NCBI RefSeq assembly: GCF_003001815.1
Contig: NZ_PVMZ01000017.1
Coordinates: 62,001 to 126,000 of the forward strand
DNA: 64,000 bases
Origin: Actinoplanes italicus
Lineage (GTDB): Bacteria; Actinomycetota; Actinomycetes; Mycobacteriales; Micromonosporaceae
Direction: 5' to 3'
The translations under genes and the position numbers were made by a program. Position 1 is the first letter of the stretch. Each line of letters begins with the position of its first letter. The notes under the pieces were generated by a model that was not told the origin of the DNA, did no database searches, and saw nothing but the letters and a program-made list of their open reading frames with translations. Below are positions 48,861 through 57,827 of this stretch, one piece after another.

Positions 48861-51605
48861 ATGCGCCGACGACTTCTGGCCGCCCTCATCACCCCTCTGA
48901 TACTCACCGTCTCCGTGGCCGCGCCCGCCCGGGCCGCCGTGACCACGGTCGACCGCATCGACTTCCAGCCGGCCGCCTCGCCGGTGCCCGCCGGCTACCA
49001 GGCGGACACCGGCGCGGCCTTCACCACCACCCGCGGGTACGGCTGGGTGCGCCAGGACAGCCTGGCCGGCACCCGCGTCCCGCTCGACCTGACCGCCAAC
49101 ACTCGCGACCGGGCCCGCGCGGGAGTCGAGGCCCGGCTCAACACCCTCATCCACCTGCAGTACGGCGACACCGGCGGCACCGCGGGCGTCGCCACCCCGG
49201 GCGCCTGGGAGTACGTCCTGCCGAACGGCACCTACCAGGTCACCGTGGCGGTGGGGGACCGCCCGTCCTACGACAGCAGCCACACGATCCGGGTCGAGGG
49301 TGTCGCCGCGATCAGCGCGTTCGTCTCCACGGCCGCCGCCGAGTTCCGCACCGCCACGGTGACCGTGCCGGTGAGCGACGGCCGGCTGACCGTCGACGCC
49401 GCCGGCGGCACGAACACCAAGCTCAACTACGTCGACATCGCCCGGGTCGTCGACACGCCCCCGGCGTTCTCGCTGAAGGTGAACTTCTCCGACGCGGCCA
49501 CCGCGCCACCGGCCGGTTACGTCCGGGACTCCGGCGCCGCGTTCACCGACGCACGCGGTTACGGCTGGATCGACCTGGGCGAACTCACCCCGGCGAGCCT
49601 GGAGGGCAACGGCCGCAACCGCAACCCGGCCGCCGGACAGGCCGACCCGCGCCTGGCCACCTTGATCCACGCGCAACTGCCGTCCGGCTCGGCCGGCTCG
49701 CACACCCCGGGTGCGTGGGAGGCCACCGTCCCGCCCGGCGTCTACCAGGTCACCGTCGCCGTCGGCGACTCCGGGACGGCCCTCGACAGCGTGCACTGGG
49801 CCAACGTCGAGAACCAGAACGCGATCGCCGCCTTCGCCCCGACGGCCGCGAACCGGCACGCCACGGCCACGCGTACGGTGACGGTCACCGACGGCAGGCT
49901 GACGCTGAGCCCGGCCGGCGGCACCAACACCAAGTTCAACTACATCGACGTGGTCAGCGTGCCGGACGCCGGGGCACAGCCGTCGGTGCGCACCAGCACG
50001 CCCGCCAACCTCGCCACCGCGGTCAGCCGCACCGTCAGCATCGTCGAGGATCTGGTGCTGCCGAACGGTGCCGTCGACGGCACCTCCCTCACCTCGTCCG
50101 CGGTCACCCTGACCCGCGCCGACACCGGCGCCGTCGTGGCGGGCCAGGCGTTCACCAGCGGTGGCGGCGACGTCGTCAACTTCTCCCCGGCTGCGGCCCT
50201 GGCCGCCTCGACCACCTACCGCTTCACCATCACCCCGGCCGCGAAGGACGTCACCGGGAAGGCGTTCCTGCCGTTCTCGGTCGTCTTCACCACGGCCGGC
50301 GACGGCGGACCACCGGCCGGCGGCATCGCCTTCGACTCCACGGTCGGCGTGGCGACCGGTGCGGCGTTCACCTCGGTCATCAAGGGGCCCGACAACCGGC
50401 TTTACGCCGGAACCCTCACCGGGCAGATCCACCGCTTCCCGATCAACTCCGACGGGACGCTGGGCACGGCCACGATCATCGATTCGGTACGGGTGAACGC
50501 GGCGGCCGCGAATCTGCCGGGCCAGCCGAACCGCACCGTGATCGGCATGGCGTTCGACCCGGCGTCCACGGCGGCCGCCCCGATCCTGTGGGTGACCGAC
50601 AACTACCAGTACACCGGCACCTCGAACGTGCCGGACTGGTCCGGGCGGATCGGCCGGCTCAGCGGCCCCGACCTGGGCACCTACACCGCCGTCGTGACGA
50701 ACCTGCCGCGCTCGGTGAAGGACCACGAGACCAACTCGCTGGCCTTCGGCCCGGACGGGGCGCTGTACGTGAGCCAGGGCTCCAACAACGCGATGGGCGC
50801 CCCCGACTCGACCTGGGGGAACCGTCCTGACCAGCTGCTGAGCGCCGCCATTCTCCGGCTCGATCCGGCGCGCCTGCCGGTCACGTTGCCGGTGAACGCC
50901 AAGACAGCTGACGGCGGCACGTATGACCCGTACGCCTCGGGAGCGCCCTTGACCCTTCATGCCACCGGCGTGCGGAACGCGTTCGACCTGGTGTGGCACA
51001 GCAACGGGCACCTGTATGTGCCGACCAACGGCTCGGCCGCGGGCGGCAACACGCCCGCCACCCCGGCCACCCTGCCCGCCTCGTGCGCCCGGCGTGGTTA
51101 CACCGGGCCGCCGGTGCCCGCGCTGACCAGCGTGCCGACCGCGGAGACCGACTACGTGTTCGACGCCAAGCCCGGCCGCTACTACGGACACCCGAACCCG
51201 TTGCGCTGTGAGTGGGTGCTGGCCGGCGGCGACCCGAGCGCGGGCGTCGATCCGTTCGAGGTCCCGGCGTACCCGGACGGCACCCTGCCCGACCCGAACT
51301 TCGACCTGGCCGGAACCTTCGACGCGGGCCTGCACGCCAGCGCCAACGGCGTGATCGAGTACCGGGGCGGCGCGTTCGGCGGACAGCTGCGCGGCAAGCT
51401 GATCAACGTCCGCTACTCGGCCAGCCAGGATCTGCAGACCTTCGACGTGGCGGCCGGCGGCGCGCTGTCCGGACGGCGGACCGGCATCCCCGGGTTCACC
51501 GGCTTCAGCCAGCCGCTCGACGTCACGGAGGACACGGCCACCGGCTACCTGTACGTGACCGAGCTCGGCCAGAACCGGATCACGCTGCTCAAGCCCCGCC
51601 CGTGA
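48861..51605 (+). CDS. Secreted multidomain protein: two malectin-like domains, Ig-like domain, sugar-dehydrogenase-type propeller
   Basis: 914 residues with a signal peptide (MRRRLLAALITPLILTVSVAAPARA). Two homologous malectin/CBM-like units follow (about 30-200 and 205-375), each with DTGAAFT..RGYGW, LNTLIHLQ / LATLIHAQ, GAWE, YQVTVAVGD and AGGTNTK(L/F)NYVD(I/V). Next is an SbsA/Big_5 Ig-like domain (TPANLATAVSRTVSIVEDLVLPNGAVDG). The last 420 residues are a beta-propeller like PQQ-type glucose/sorbosone dehydrogenases (SLAFGPDGALYVSQGSNN, ATGVRNAFDLVWHSNGHLYVPTNGS). It probably acts on surface polysaccharides; catalytic activity is unproven. Confidence 0.75.
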   Translation: MRRRLLAALITPLILTVSVAAPARAAVTTVDRIDFQPAASPVPAGYQADTGAAFTTTRGYGWVRQDSLAGTRVPLDLTANTRDRARAGVEARLNTLIHLQYGDTGGTAGVATPGAWEYVLPNGTYQVTVAVGDRPSYDSSHTIRVEGVAAISAFVSTAAAEFRTATVTVPVSDGRLTVDAAGGTNTKLNYVDIARVVDTPPAFSLKVNFSDAATAPPAGYVRDSGAAFTDARGYGWIDLGELTPASLEGNGRNRNPAAGQADPRLATLIHAQLPSGSAGSHTPGAWEATVPPGVYQVTVAVGDSGTALDSVHWANVENQNAIAAFAPTAANRHATATRTVTVTDGRLTLSPAGGTNTKFNYIDVVSVPDAGAQPSVRTSTPANLATAVSRTVSIVEDLVLPNGAVDGTSLTSSAVTLTRADTGAVVAGQAFTSGGGDVVNFSPAAALAASTTYRFTITPAAKDVTGKAFLPFSVVFTTAGDGGPPAGGIAFDSTVGVATGAAFTSVIKGPDNRLYAGTLTGQIHRFPINSDGTLGTATIIDSVRVNAAAANLPGQPNRTVIGMAFDPASTAAAPILWVTDNYQYTGTSNVPDWSGRIGRLSGPDLGTYTAVVTNLPRSVKDHETNSLAFGPDGALYVSQGSNNAMGAPDSTWGNRPDQLLSAAILRLDPARLPVTLPVNAKTADGGTYDPYASGAPLTLHATGVRNAFDLVWHSNGHLYVPTNGSAAGGNTPATPATLPASCARRGYTGPPVPALTSVPTAETDYVFDAKPGRYYGHPNPLRCEWVLAGGDPSAGVDPFEVPAYPDGTLPDPNFDLAGTFDAGLHASANGVIEYRGGAFGGQLRGKLINVRYSASQDLQTFDVAAGGALSGRRTGIPGFTGFSQPLDVTEDTATGYLYVTELGQNRITLLKPRP

Positions 51606-51620
51606 CGGTCTGACGCACAG

Positions 51621-51651
51621 CGGCTCCCCGGGGGACGGACCCGGGGAGCCG
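51621..51651. terminator. Bidirectional terminator between convergent secreted-enzyme genes
   Basis: Perfect 12-bp arms, CGGCTCCCCGGG (51621-51632) and CCCGGGGAGCCG (51640-51651), with a 7-bp loop. It lies 16 bp after one stop and 17 bp before the other. Confidence 0.8.
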
Positions 51652-51667
51652 CCTGGTGCGGAACCTG

Positions 51668-53008
51668 TCAGGCGGTCCGGCAGGTCAGCGCCGGCCACGT
51701 CCAGTTACCACCGTGCTGGACGGTGAACCCGAACGAGTTGCCGCTGCCGTTGGGCCGCGCGGTCATGACGTTGCTGGAGTCCCAGCTCGCGGTGGTGTTC
51801 CAGGTGGCGATGACGCGCTGCGGCGAGGACACCGTCACCGTCACGATCCAGTTGCTCGAACCGGTCACGGTCACCTGGCCGTTGAAGCGGTCGTTCCACT
51901 TCTGACCCTCGCTGTACGTGGCCGTGCAGCCGCCGCCCGACGGGTTCGACGGGCTGGTGGACGGGCCGCCGGTCGACTGGCTCGGGTTGGGCTGGCCGCT
52001 GTTGAGCGCGGCGAGGACCGCGTCGTACGCCGCCTTCTTCTGACCGCTGCCGTTGAACAGCAGCGGCGTGCCGGACGCCCGCCACGAGTCGGTGTCGCGC
52101 ACACCCCACACCGTGATGCCGTTGCACCGGGTCACCGCGAGGCAGGCCTGCACGATGCCGCGGTACTGCTCGGCCTGGCTCGACCCGGAGCCCTCGATGT
52201 CCAGCTCGGTGATCTGCACGTCCACGCCGAGGCTGGCGAAGTTCTGCAGGGTGGTGTGGTAGTTGCTCGGCACCGGGTTGCCGGAGTTGAAGTGCGCCTG
52301 GAAGCCGACGCAGTCGATCGGGACGCCGCGCGACTTGAAGTCCTGGACCATCCGGTAGACGGCCTGCGTCTTAGCGTGCGACCAGTTGTCGGTGTTGTAG
52401 TCGTTGTAGCAGAGCTTCGCGGCCGGGTCGGCGGCCCGTGCCGCCCGGAACGCCGCCTCGATCCAGTCGTTGCCGGTGCGCTGCAGGTTCGAGTCACGCC
52501 GCGCGCCGGACGAACCGTCGGCGAACGCCTCGTTCACCACGTCCCACGAGTGGATCTTGCCCTTGTAGTAGGTGGCCACCCGCGTCACGTGGTTGAGCAT
52601 CGCACTGCGCAGGCTCGAGCCCTCCATGCGCTGCATCCAGCCCGGCTGCTGGGAGTGCCAGGCCAGGGTGTGCCCGCGGACCTGCTTGCCGTTGTTGCGG
52701 GCCCAGTTCACGATCTGGTCGCCGGCGCCGAAGCTGAACTGGTTCTGGTTCGGCTCGGTGGCGTCGAGCTTCATCTCGTTCTCGGCCGAGACCATGTTGA
52801 ACTCGCGGTTCGCGATGGTCGCGTACGTCGAGTCGCTCAGCCTGCTGCCGGCGATCGCGACACCGAAGTAGCGGCCGCGCTCGGCGGCGGACGCACCCAG
52901 TGTGGACGCGGCACTGGAGGTGCCCTGGCCCAGGATCACGGTCGTGGCCGTCATGGCGACGACGATGCCGGCGACGGCGGCGGCACGCCACCTTCTCTGC
53001 TTGTTCAT
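51668..53008 (-). CDS. Secreted GH10 endo-beta-1,4-xylanase with CBM2
   Basis: 446 residues. Signal peptide (RRWRAAAVAGIVVAMTATTVILGQGTSSA), GH10 barrel with acid/base Glu in HSWDVVNEAFADG and nucleophile Glu in DVQITELDIEG, plus the WHSQQPGWM substrate loop. A Ser/Pro-rich linker (QPNPSQSTGGPSTSPSNPSGG) joins a C-terminal CBM2 cellulose/xylan-binding module (CTATYSEGQKWNDRFNGQVTVTGSSNWIVTVTVSS...). It cuts xylan chains outside the cell. CGAAA-type repeats lie upstream. Confidence 0.92.
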   Translation of the reverse strand: MNKQRRWRAAAVAGIVVAMTATTVILGQGTSSAASTLGASAAERGRYFGVAIAGSRLSDSTYATIANREFNMVSAENEMKLDATEPNQNQFSFGAGDQIVNWARNNGKQVRGHTLAWHSQQPGWMQRMEGSSLRSAMLNHVTRVATYYKGKIHSWDVVNEAFADGSSGARRDSNLQRTGNDWIEAAFRAARAADPAAKLCYNDYNTDNWSHAKTQAVYRMVQDFKSRGVPIDCVGFQAHFNSGNPVPSNYHTTLQNFASLGVDVQITELDIEGSGSSQAEQYRGIVQACLAVTRCNGITVWGVRDTDSWRASGTPLLFNGSGQKKAAYDAVLAALNSGQPNPSQSTGGPSTSPSNPSGGGCTATYSEGQKWNDRFNGQVTVTGSSNWIVTVTVSSPQRVIATWNTTASWDSSNVMTARPNGSGNSFGFTVQHGGNWTWPALTCRTA

Positions 53009-53046
53009 CGGGGGATGAGCCTCTCCTCGGCGTGGGGAACAGAGTT

Positions 53047-53148
53047 CCGAAACTTACGGGGATCTATCGGAACTTGAAGGGGATCGTACGTCGACTTTCG
53101 ATGCGGTGAAAGGCGTCAGCGGCTCCATAAAGGCCGAAAGTAACGGGG
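53047..53148. promoter_or_regulatory. Three 15-bp direct repeats upstream of the GH10 gene
   Basis: CCGAAACTTACGGGG (53047-53061), CGGAACTTGAAGGGG (53068-53082) and CCGAAAGTAACGGGG (53134-53148) follow one consensus. The first includes CGAAACTTACG, one base from the perfect palindrome found before the GH120 gene. The region also serves the divergent GH2 gene and may be a shared xylan-responsive control site. Confidence 0.45.
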
Positions 53149-53294
53149 GAAAATTCGTTACGCGGAAGCATGTTCGACAGTCATCGTGAGGATATGCGCG
53201 CGAATCTGTCCGAGGGTGTTGTGTTCTGTTGACTTCACACATGCAAATAGTTCAGTGTGTTTGCAATGTGCTGGAGATCGAAGGGAAACACTCG
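53149..53294. other. AT-richer leader of the GH2 gene
   Basis: Noticeably richer in A/T than its surroundings. It contains TTGACT (53229-53234), a possible -35, followed by ATGCAAATAGTTC without a clean -10 at standard spacing. No gene supported. Confidence 0.3.
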
Positions 53295-56200
53295 ATGACG
53301 CGATTGCGTGTGCGTCCGCTCCTCTTAGCCGTCCTCCTCGTCCTGTCCGCCCTGGCCGTCCCCACCGGCCCGGCCGCCGCCGCGGCGCCGGTGCACGGGC
53401 TCAAGGGCGAGTACTTCCGGATGTCCGCACCGGGCGCCCGTGACTTCGCCGAACTCGGCGGGATCGTTCTCGACCCGAACATCGACCTGCCCGGTCTGGC
53501 CGGGACGTTCGAGTCGCTCACCGGCCGCACCGAGCACACCACCGCCCGCTGGACCGGCAGGATCACCGCTCCGGCCACCGGCGACTACACGTTCTCGATG
53601 ATCGGCGACAACGGGTTCCGTTTCTTCCTCGACGAGCGGCCGGTGATCGACCACTGGGTCGGTGACTGGGACCGCGAGCAGGTCAGCGCGCCCGTGCCGC
53701 TGGTGGCGGGGGAAGCGCACACCGTACGCATCGAGATGTTCCAGGACGTCGGCGGCGCGAACCTGTTCCTGCGCTGGCAGGGCGCCGGCCTCGAGAAGCA
53801 GATCGTGCCCGAGAGCGCTCTCACCCCACCCGACGGCTTCCAGATCTTCCCGGTGGCGTTTGCCGTGGGCGCCGACGGCAGGACGCTGACCGCGGACTTC
53901 GACGCGAACGTCGACACGCTCGGTGACCTGGCCGCCCACACGAAGGTGGAGGTCGACACCACCGTCTTCCCGATCAAGAGCGTCCGCAAGGCACGCGACA
54001 AGGCCGTCATCACCCTCACCGAGAAGGTGCAGAAGAACCAGAAGGTCCGTGTCAACTACGACGGCGCCGGTGGACTGGTCGTCGGCGGCGAGACGGTCCC
54101 GCAGGTCATCCGCTCGGCGGCCAACGCCTCGACGCACCGGCTGACCACGCCGTGGGGCGACCGGGTCGACAAGAACCGGCCGCTGCCCGAGTACCCGCGT
54201 CCGCAGCTGATCCGCAGGGACTGGCTCAACCTCAACGGACAGTGGGAGTTCGCGTCCGCCGAGGCGGGGGAGCAGCCGGTGTTCGGCAAGCGCCTGGCCG
54301 AGAAGATCACCGTGCCGTACCCGGTCGAGTCGCTGCTGTCCGGCATCGAGCGGCGCGAGGACCACATGTTCTACCGCAAGCTCATCACCGTGCCGGCCGG
54401 CTGGAACGGCAAGCGCGTCAAACTGAACTTCGGCGCCGTCGACTACGAGGCCAGGGTCTGGGTCAACGGCACGCTCGTCACCACGCACACCGGCGGCTAC
54501 AACGCGTTCACCGCCGACGTCACCGACGCCCTCAAGCCGCGCGGCGCGCAGGAGATCATCGTCGGCGTCACCGATGTGACCGGGCCCAACCAGCCCAAGG
54601 GCAAGCAGTCACTCAACCCGGGCGGCATCGTCTACGAGCCGAGCTCCGGCATCTGGCAGACGGTCTGGCTCGAGCCGGTCGCCCCGGTCGCCGTCGACGA
54701 CCTCGTCCTCACTCCCGACGCGGCGGCCGGGTCGGTCACCGTGCGCGTGAACTCCGCGGCGGCGGCGAAGGTCACCGTGACGGTCAAGGGCAACAGGAAG
54801 GTCTCGGGTACGACCAACACCGATCTCAAGATCAAGCTCGACCGGCCTCGGCTGTGGAGCCCGGACGACCCCTACCTGTACGACGTCGACGTCAAGCTCG
54901 GCAGCGACTCCGTGCGCGGCTACTTCGGGCTGCGCGACGTAGGCGTACAGAATGTCGGTGGTTTCCCGAAGTTGATCCTGAACGGAAAGCCGATCTTCTC
55001 GCTCGCCACGCTGGACCAGGGTTTCTGGCCCGAGGGCCTGCACACCCAGCCCAGCGACGCGGCGCTGAGGTTCGACCTGGTCGAGACCAAGAAGCTCGGT
55101 TTCAACGCGGTCCGCAAGCACATCAAGGTCGAGTCCGCCCGCTGGTACCGGCACGCCGACGAGCTGGGCCTGCTGGTCTGGCAGGACTTCGTCTCCGCCG
55201 ACATCAACAACACGGCCGGCCAGGAGGCGTTCCTCAGCCAGGGCAGCGAGATGATGCGCCAGCTGCACAACTTCCCGTCGATCATCGGCTGGATCGTGTT
55301 CAACGAGGGCTGGGGCGAATGGGACCGGACCGCCACCGGCGAGATCGCCACTCGTGTGAAGGCGGCCGACCCGTCCCGGATCCTCAACGCGCACAGCGGC
55401 GTGAACTGCTGCAACTCCAAGGGCGACTCCGGCAAGGGCGACGTGATCGACCACCACGACTACGTCAACAACGACCCGCCGTGGCCGGACGCCACCCGCA
55501 TCGCGATGGACGGTGAGCACGGCGGCTTCACCCTGCGCACCCCCGGGCACATGTGGCCCGGCCCGCCGGCCGTCATCTACAGCGGCGTCGCCGACAAGGC
55601 GGCCCTGACCGCCAAGTACGTAGACAACACCGAGCGGTTCTACCTGGAGGCCGCCGCCAACGAGCTGTCCGGCTCCGTCTACACCCAGATCACCGACCTG
55701 GAGACCGAGCTCAACGGTCTCTGGACCTACGACCGCCGGGAGATCAAGGTCGACCCCGCGGCGGTACGGGCGGTGAACGCCCGCGTCATCGCGGCCGGAG
55801 CGGCGTCCGGGCAGGGACGGACCTACCCGGGCCACGGCGACTGGAACCTGGACGAGGGCAGCGGCGCCACCGCCCGCGACAGCGGCGGCGACAGCCACCT
55901 CACCCTGACCGGTGACACCTCCTGGGTACCCGGCAGGTCCGGGTCGGCGCTGACGTTCGACGGTGACGGCGACTACGCCGACACGGCCGCGCCCGTGCTG
56001 GACACCACGAAGGACTACTCGATCGCGGCCTGGGTGACGCTCGACAGGCTGCCCGGCAACTACGCCACCGCGATCAGCCAGGACGGCCGCCGCACCGAGA
56101 ACCCCTTCTACCTGCAGTACGGCCAGGGCGCCTTCGCCTTCAGCACGCCCGGCGGCAACCGGGCGCGGCTGGTGACGACGCCTTCGCTCAACCGCTGGTA

Positions 56201-56444
56201 CCACCTCGCCGGGGTCCGCGATCACGTCACCGGCGAGATCCGGCTCTACGTCGACGGGCAGCGGGCCGCCACCGTCCCGGCCGGGCCGGACGTCGTCAGC
56301 ACCGGGCCGCTGTCGGTGGGCCGTGCCAAGTACGCGGGCAACCGGGTCGACTTCTGGTCCGGCGCGGTCGACCAGGTCCACGCCGTCGACCGGGCACTCA
56401 CCGACGAGGAGGTCGCCGCCATCTACACGGCCTCTGCCCACTGA
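53295..56444 (+). CDS. Secreted PA14-GH2-LamG protein (beta-galactosidase/glucuronidase family)
   Basis: 1049 residues. A signal peptide (VRPLLLAVLLVLSALAVPTGPAAAAA) is followed by a PA14 domain (GLKGEYFRMSAPG ... TGDYTFSMIGDNGFRFFLDERPVIDHW). The GH2 jelly roll, Ig and barrel domains follow (LNLNGQWEFASAEAG, VDYEARVWVNGTLVTTHTGGYNAFTADVTD, and acid/base Glu in IGWIVFNEGWGEWD). The C-terminal 200 residues are a LamG/concanavalin-type domain (WNLDEGSGATARDSGGDSHLTLTGDTSWV). The nucleophile is probably Glu in MDGEHGGF. It likely trims hemicellulose side chains extracellularly. AAGGGA precedes ATG 53295. Confidence 0.82.
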   Translation: MTRLRVRPLLLAVLLVLSALAVPTGPAAAAAPVHGLKGEYFRMSAPGARDFAELGGIVLDPNIDLPGLAGTFESLTGRTEHTTARWTGRITAPATGDYTFSMIGDNGFRFFLDERPVIDHWVGDWDREQVSAPVPLVAGEAHTVRIEMFQDVGGANLFLRWQGAGLEKQIVPESALTPPDGFQIFPVAFAVGADGRTLTADFDANVDTLGDLAAHTKVEVDTTVFPIKSVRKARDKAVITLTEKVQKNQKVRVNYDGAGGLVVGGETVPQVIRSAANASTHRLTTPWGDRVDKNRPLPEYPRPQLIRRDWLNLNGQWEFASAEAGEQPVFGKRLAEKITVPYPVESLLSGIERREDHMFYRKLITVPAGWNGKRVKLNFGAVDYEARVWVNGTLVTTHTGGYNAFTADVTDALKPRGAQEIIVGVTDVTGPNQPKGKQSLNPGGIVYEPSSGIWQTVWLEPVAPVAVDDLVLTPDAAAGSVTVRVNSAAAAKVTVTVKGNRKVSGTTNTDLKIKLDRPRLWSPDDPYLYDVDVKLGSDSVRGYFGLRDVGVQNVGGFPKLILNGKPIFSLATLDQGFWPEGLHTQPSDAALRFDLVETKKLGFNAVRKHIKVESARWYRHADELGLLVWQDFVSADINNTAGQEAFLSQGSEMMRQLHNFPSIIGWIVFNEGWGEWDRTATGEIATRVKAADPSRILNAHSGVNCCNSKGDSGKGDVIDHHDYVNNDPPWPDATRIAMDGEHGGFTLRTPGHMWPGPPAVIYSGVADKAALTAKYVDNTERFYLEAAANELSGSVYTQITDLETELNGLWTYDRREIKVDPAAVRAVNARVIAAGAASGQGRTYPGHGDWNLDEGSGATARDSGGDSHLTLTGDTSWVPGRSGSALTFDGDGDYADTAAPVLDTTKDYSIAAWVTLDRLPGNYATAISQDGRRTENPFYLQYGQGAFAFSTPGGNRARLVTTPSLNRWYHLAGVRDHVTGEIRLYVDGQRAATVPAGPDVVSTGPLSVGRAKYAGNRVDFWSGAVDQVHAVDRALTDEEVAAIYTASAH

Positions 56445-56910
56445 CCCGCCTGAGCGCCGGGGCCACCAGGCCCCGGCGCTCCGCGCGGTTCGGGGCCGTG
56501 CGTTCCCAGCGGTGGAAGATCGTGCAGAGTCCGGCCAGGGCGAGCGCGAAGACCGGCAGCCAGAGCAGCCGGTACAGCGGCCACGCCCCGACCGGCTCGG
56601 TCAGCAGGCCGGGAAGCCGGCCCGCCGGCAGCCCGGCGAAGGAGACCAGCAGCAGGGCACCCTGATGCCAGCAGAACACCGTCATCGCCGCCAGATTGAG
56701 CACGGCGACGGGAGCCCACACCGACGGCCGCCGCAGCCAGGCAGCCAACCTGTCCCGGACCAGGAGGAACACCCCGATCTGCGCGGTGGCCAGCGCCAGC
56801 GCGAACAGCGACGGCGGATCGAGATTGGACCAGCCGTCACCGGGCACCCCGACCGCGCTCGCCGGATACCCGGCGAGCGACACGAGCACGGCGCCCGCGG
56901 CGACTCCCAC
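56398..56910 (-). pseudogene. C-terminal fragment of an acyltransferase-3 family gene
   Basis: About 155 residues match the end of membrane acyltransferases (OafA/OPGC-like): GYPASAVGVPGDGWSNLDPPSLFALALATAQIGVFLLVRDRL, then VLNLAAMTVFCWHQGALLLV and a final membrane segment before FHRWERTAPNRAE. The N-terminal 200-plus residues, with the catalytic His region, are absent. Homology stops near 56910, where a 5'-truncated kinase begins on the other strand. The tail overlaps the GH2 stop and its terminator. Probably non-functional. Confidence 0.6.
56452..56481. terminator. Terminator after the GH2 gene
   Basis: GAGCGCCGGGGCC-ACCA-GGCCCCGGCGCTC: perfect 13-bp arms and a 4-bp loop, 8 bp past the GH2 stop. 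Confidence 0.8.
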
Positions 56911-56940
56911 GGCCGGGTCCTGCTGATCGTCCTCGTCGCG

Positions 56941-57819
56941 GTGACCGACGTGCTGGTCGGCAACGTGGCGGCCAACCGGTCACGCCGGGTGTCGATCACG
57001 GCGGCGGTCCTGACCGCCCTCGCGCAGACGAGCCTGTTCTTCGCCGCCGGGGACGTCGGGGACGGGGTGACCCTGGCCGCGATCGTGGTGCTCGGGGTCG
57101 TCACCGCGTGGGTCATCGGCGACTCCGTCCGGCAGCGCCGGCGGCACGCCGCCGAGCAGCGGGAACAGGCCGGGGCACGGGCCGTGGAGGCCGAGCGGCT
57201 GCGGATCGCCCGGGAGCTGCACGACATGGTCGCGCACAGCATCGCCGTCATCGCGGTACAGGCCGGGGTGGGCCGCCGGGTCATCGGCACCCAGCCGGAC
57301 GAGGCGCGGACCGCGCTGGCCAACATCGAGGACACCAGCCGGGACACCGCGGCCGCGCTGCGCCGGATGCTGGGCACGCTCCGGCGTACCGACGCGTCGG
57401 CCGGGCCGGCGCCCCGCGATCCCGCGCCGGGCCTGGGCGACCTCGACACCCTGGTCGCCCGCAGCGCGCAGGCCGGCGTCGAGGTGCGCGTGCTGCGGCA
57501 GGGCGAACTGTCGCCGCTGCCACCCGACATCGACCTGTCCGCGTTCCGGATCGTCCAGGAGGCGGTCACCAACGTGATCCGGCACGCCGGCGCCGGGCAC
57601 TGCGACGTCGGCATCCGCTCCGACGGTGACAGCCTCGCCATCGAGGTGGCCGACGACGGCACGGGTGCGGGCGACGGCCCCGGCACCGGCGGCGGGAACG
57701 GGCTGACCGGCATGCGTGAGCGCGTCAGCCTGCTCGGCGGCGAGTTCGCGGCCGGTCCGCGGCCGGACGGCGGCTTCCTGGTCACCGCACGCATCCCGTT
57801 GCCCGTGGCGGCACGGTAA
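56941..57819 (+). CDS. NarL-type sensor histidine kinase, 5' truncated
   Basis: The first usable start is GTG 56941, giving 292 residues. Two or three transmembrane helices remain (ITAAVLTALAQTSLFFAAGD, VTLAAIVVLGVVTAWVIGD). HisKA_3 (ERLRIARELHDMVAHSIAVIAVQAG, His) and HATPase_c (FRIVQEAVTNVIRHAG, GNGLTGMRERVSLLGG) are intact. Family members normally have four or more helices at the N-terminus, and in-frame hydrophobic sequence continues upstream of the GTG to about 56915. The gene seems to have lost its beginning at the same junction as the acyltransferase fragment. The partner response regulator follows 8 bp downstream. Confidence 0.7.
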   Translation: MTDVLVGNVAANRSRRVSITAAVLTALAQTSLFFAAGDVGDGVTLAAIVVLGVVTAWVIGDSVRQRRRHAAEQREQAGARAVEAERLRIARELHDMVAHSIAVIAVQAGVGRRVIGTQPDEARTALANIEDTSRDTAAALRRMLGTLRRTDASAGPAPRDPAPGLGDLDTLVARSAQAGVEVRVLRQGELSPLPPDIDLSAFRIVQEAVTNVIRHAGAGHCDVGIRSDGDSLAIEVADDGTGAGDGPGTGGGNGLTGMRERVSLLGGEFAAGPRPDGGFLVTARIPLPVAAR

Positions 57820-57827
57820 GCATCCGG

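Noticed and set aside
48567..51698. 1 kb-plus residue open frame antisense to the secreted multidomain protein
   Set aside because: Low-complexity composition and no start signal; the plus strand has a signal peptide and clear domains.
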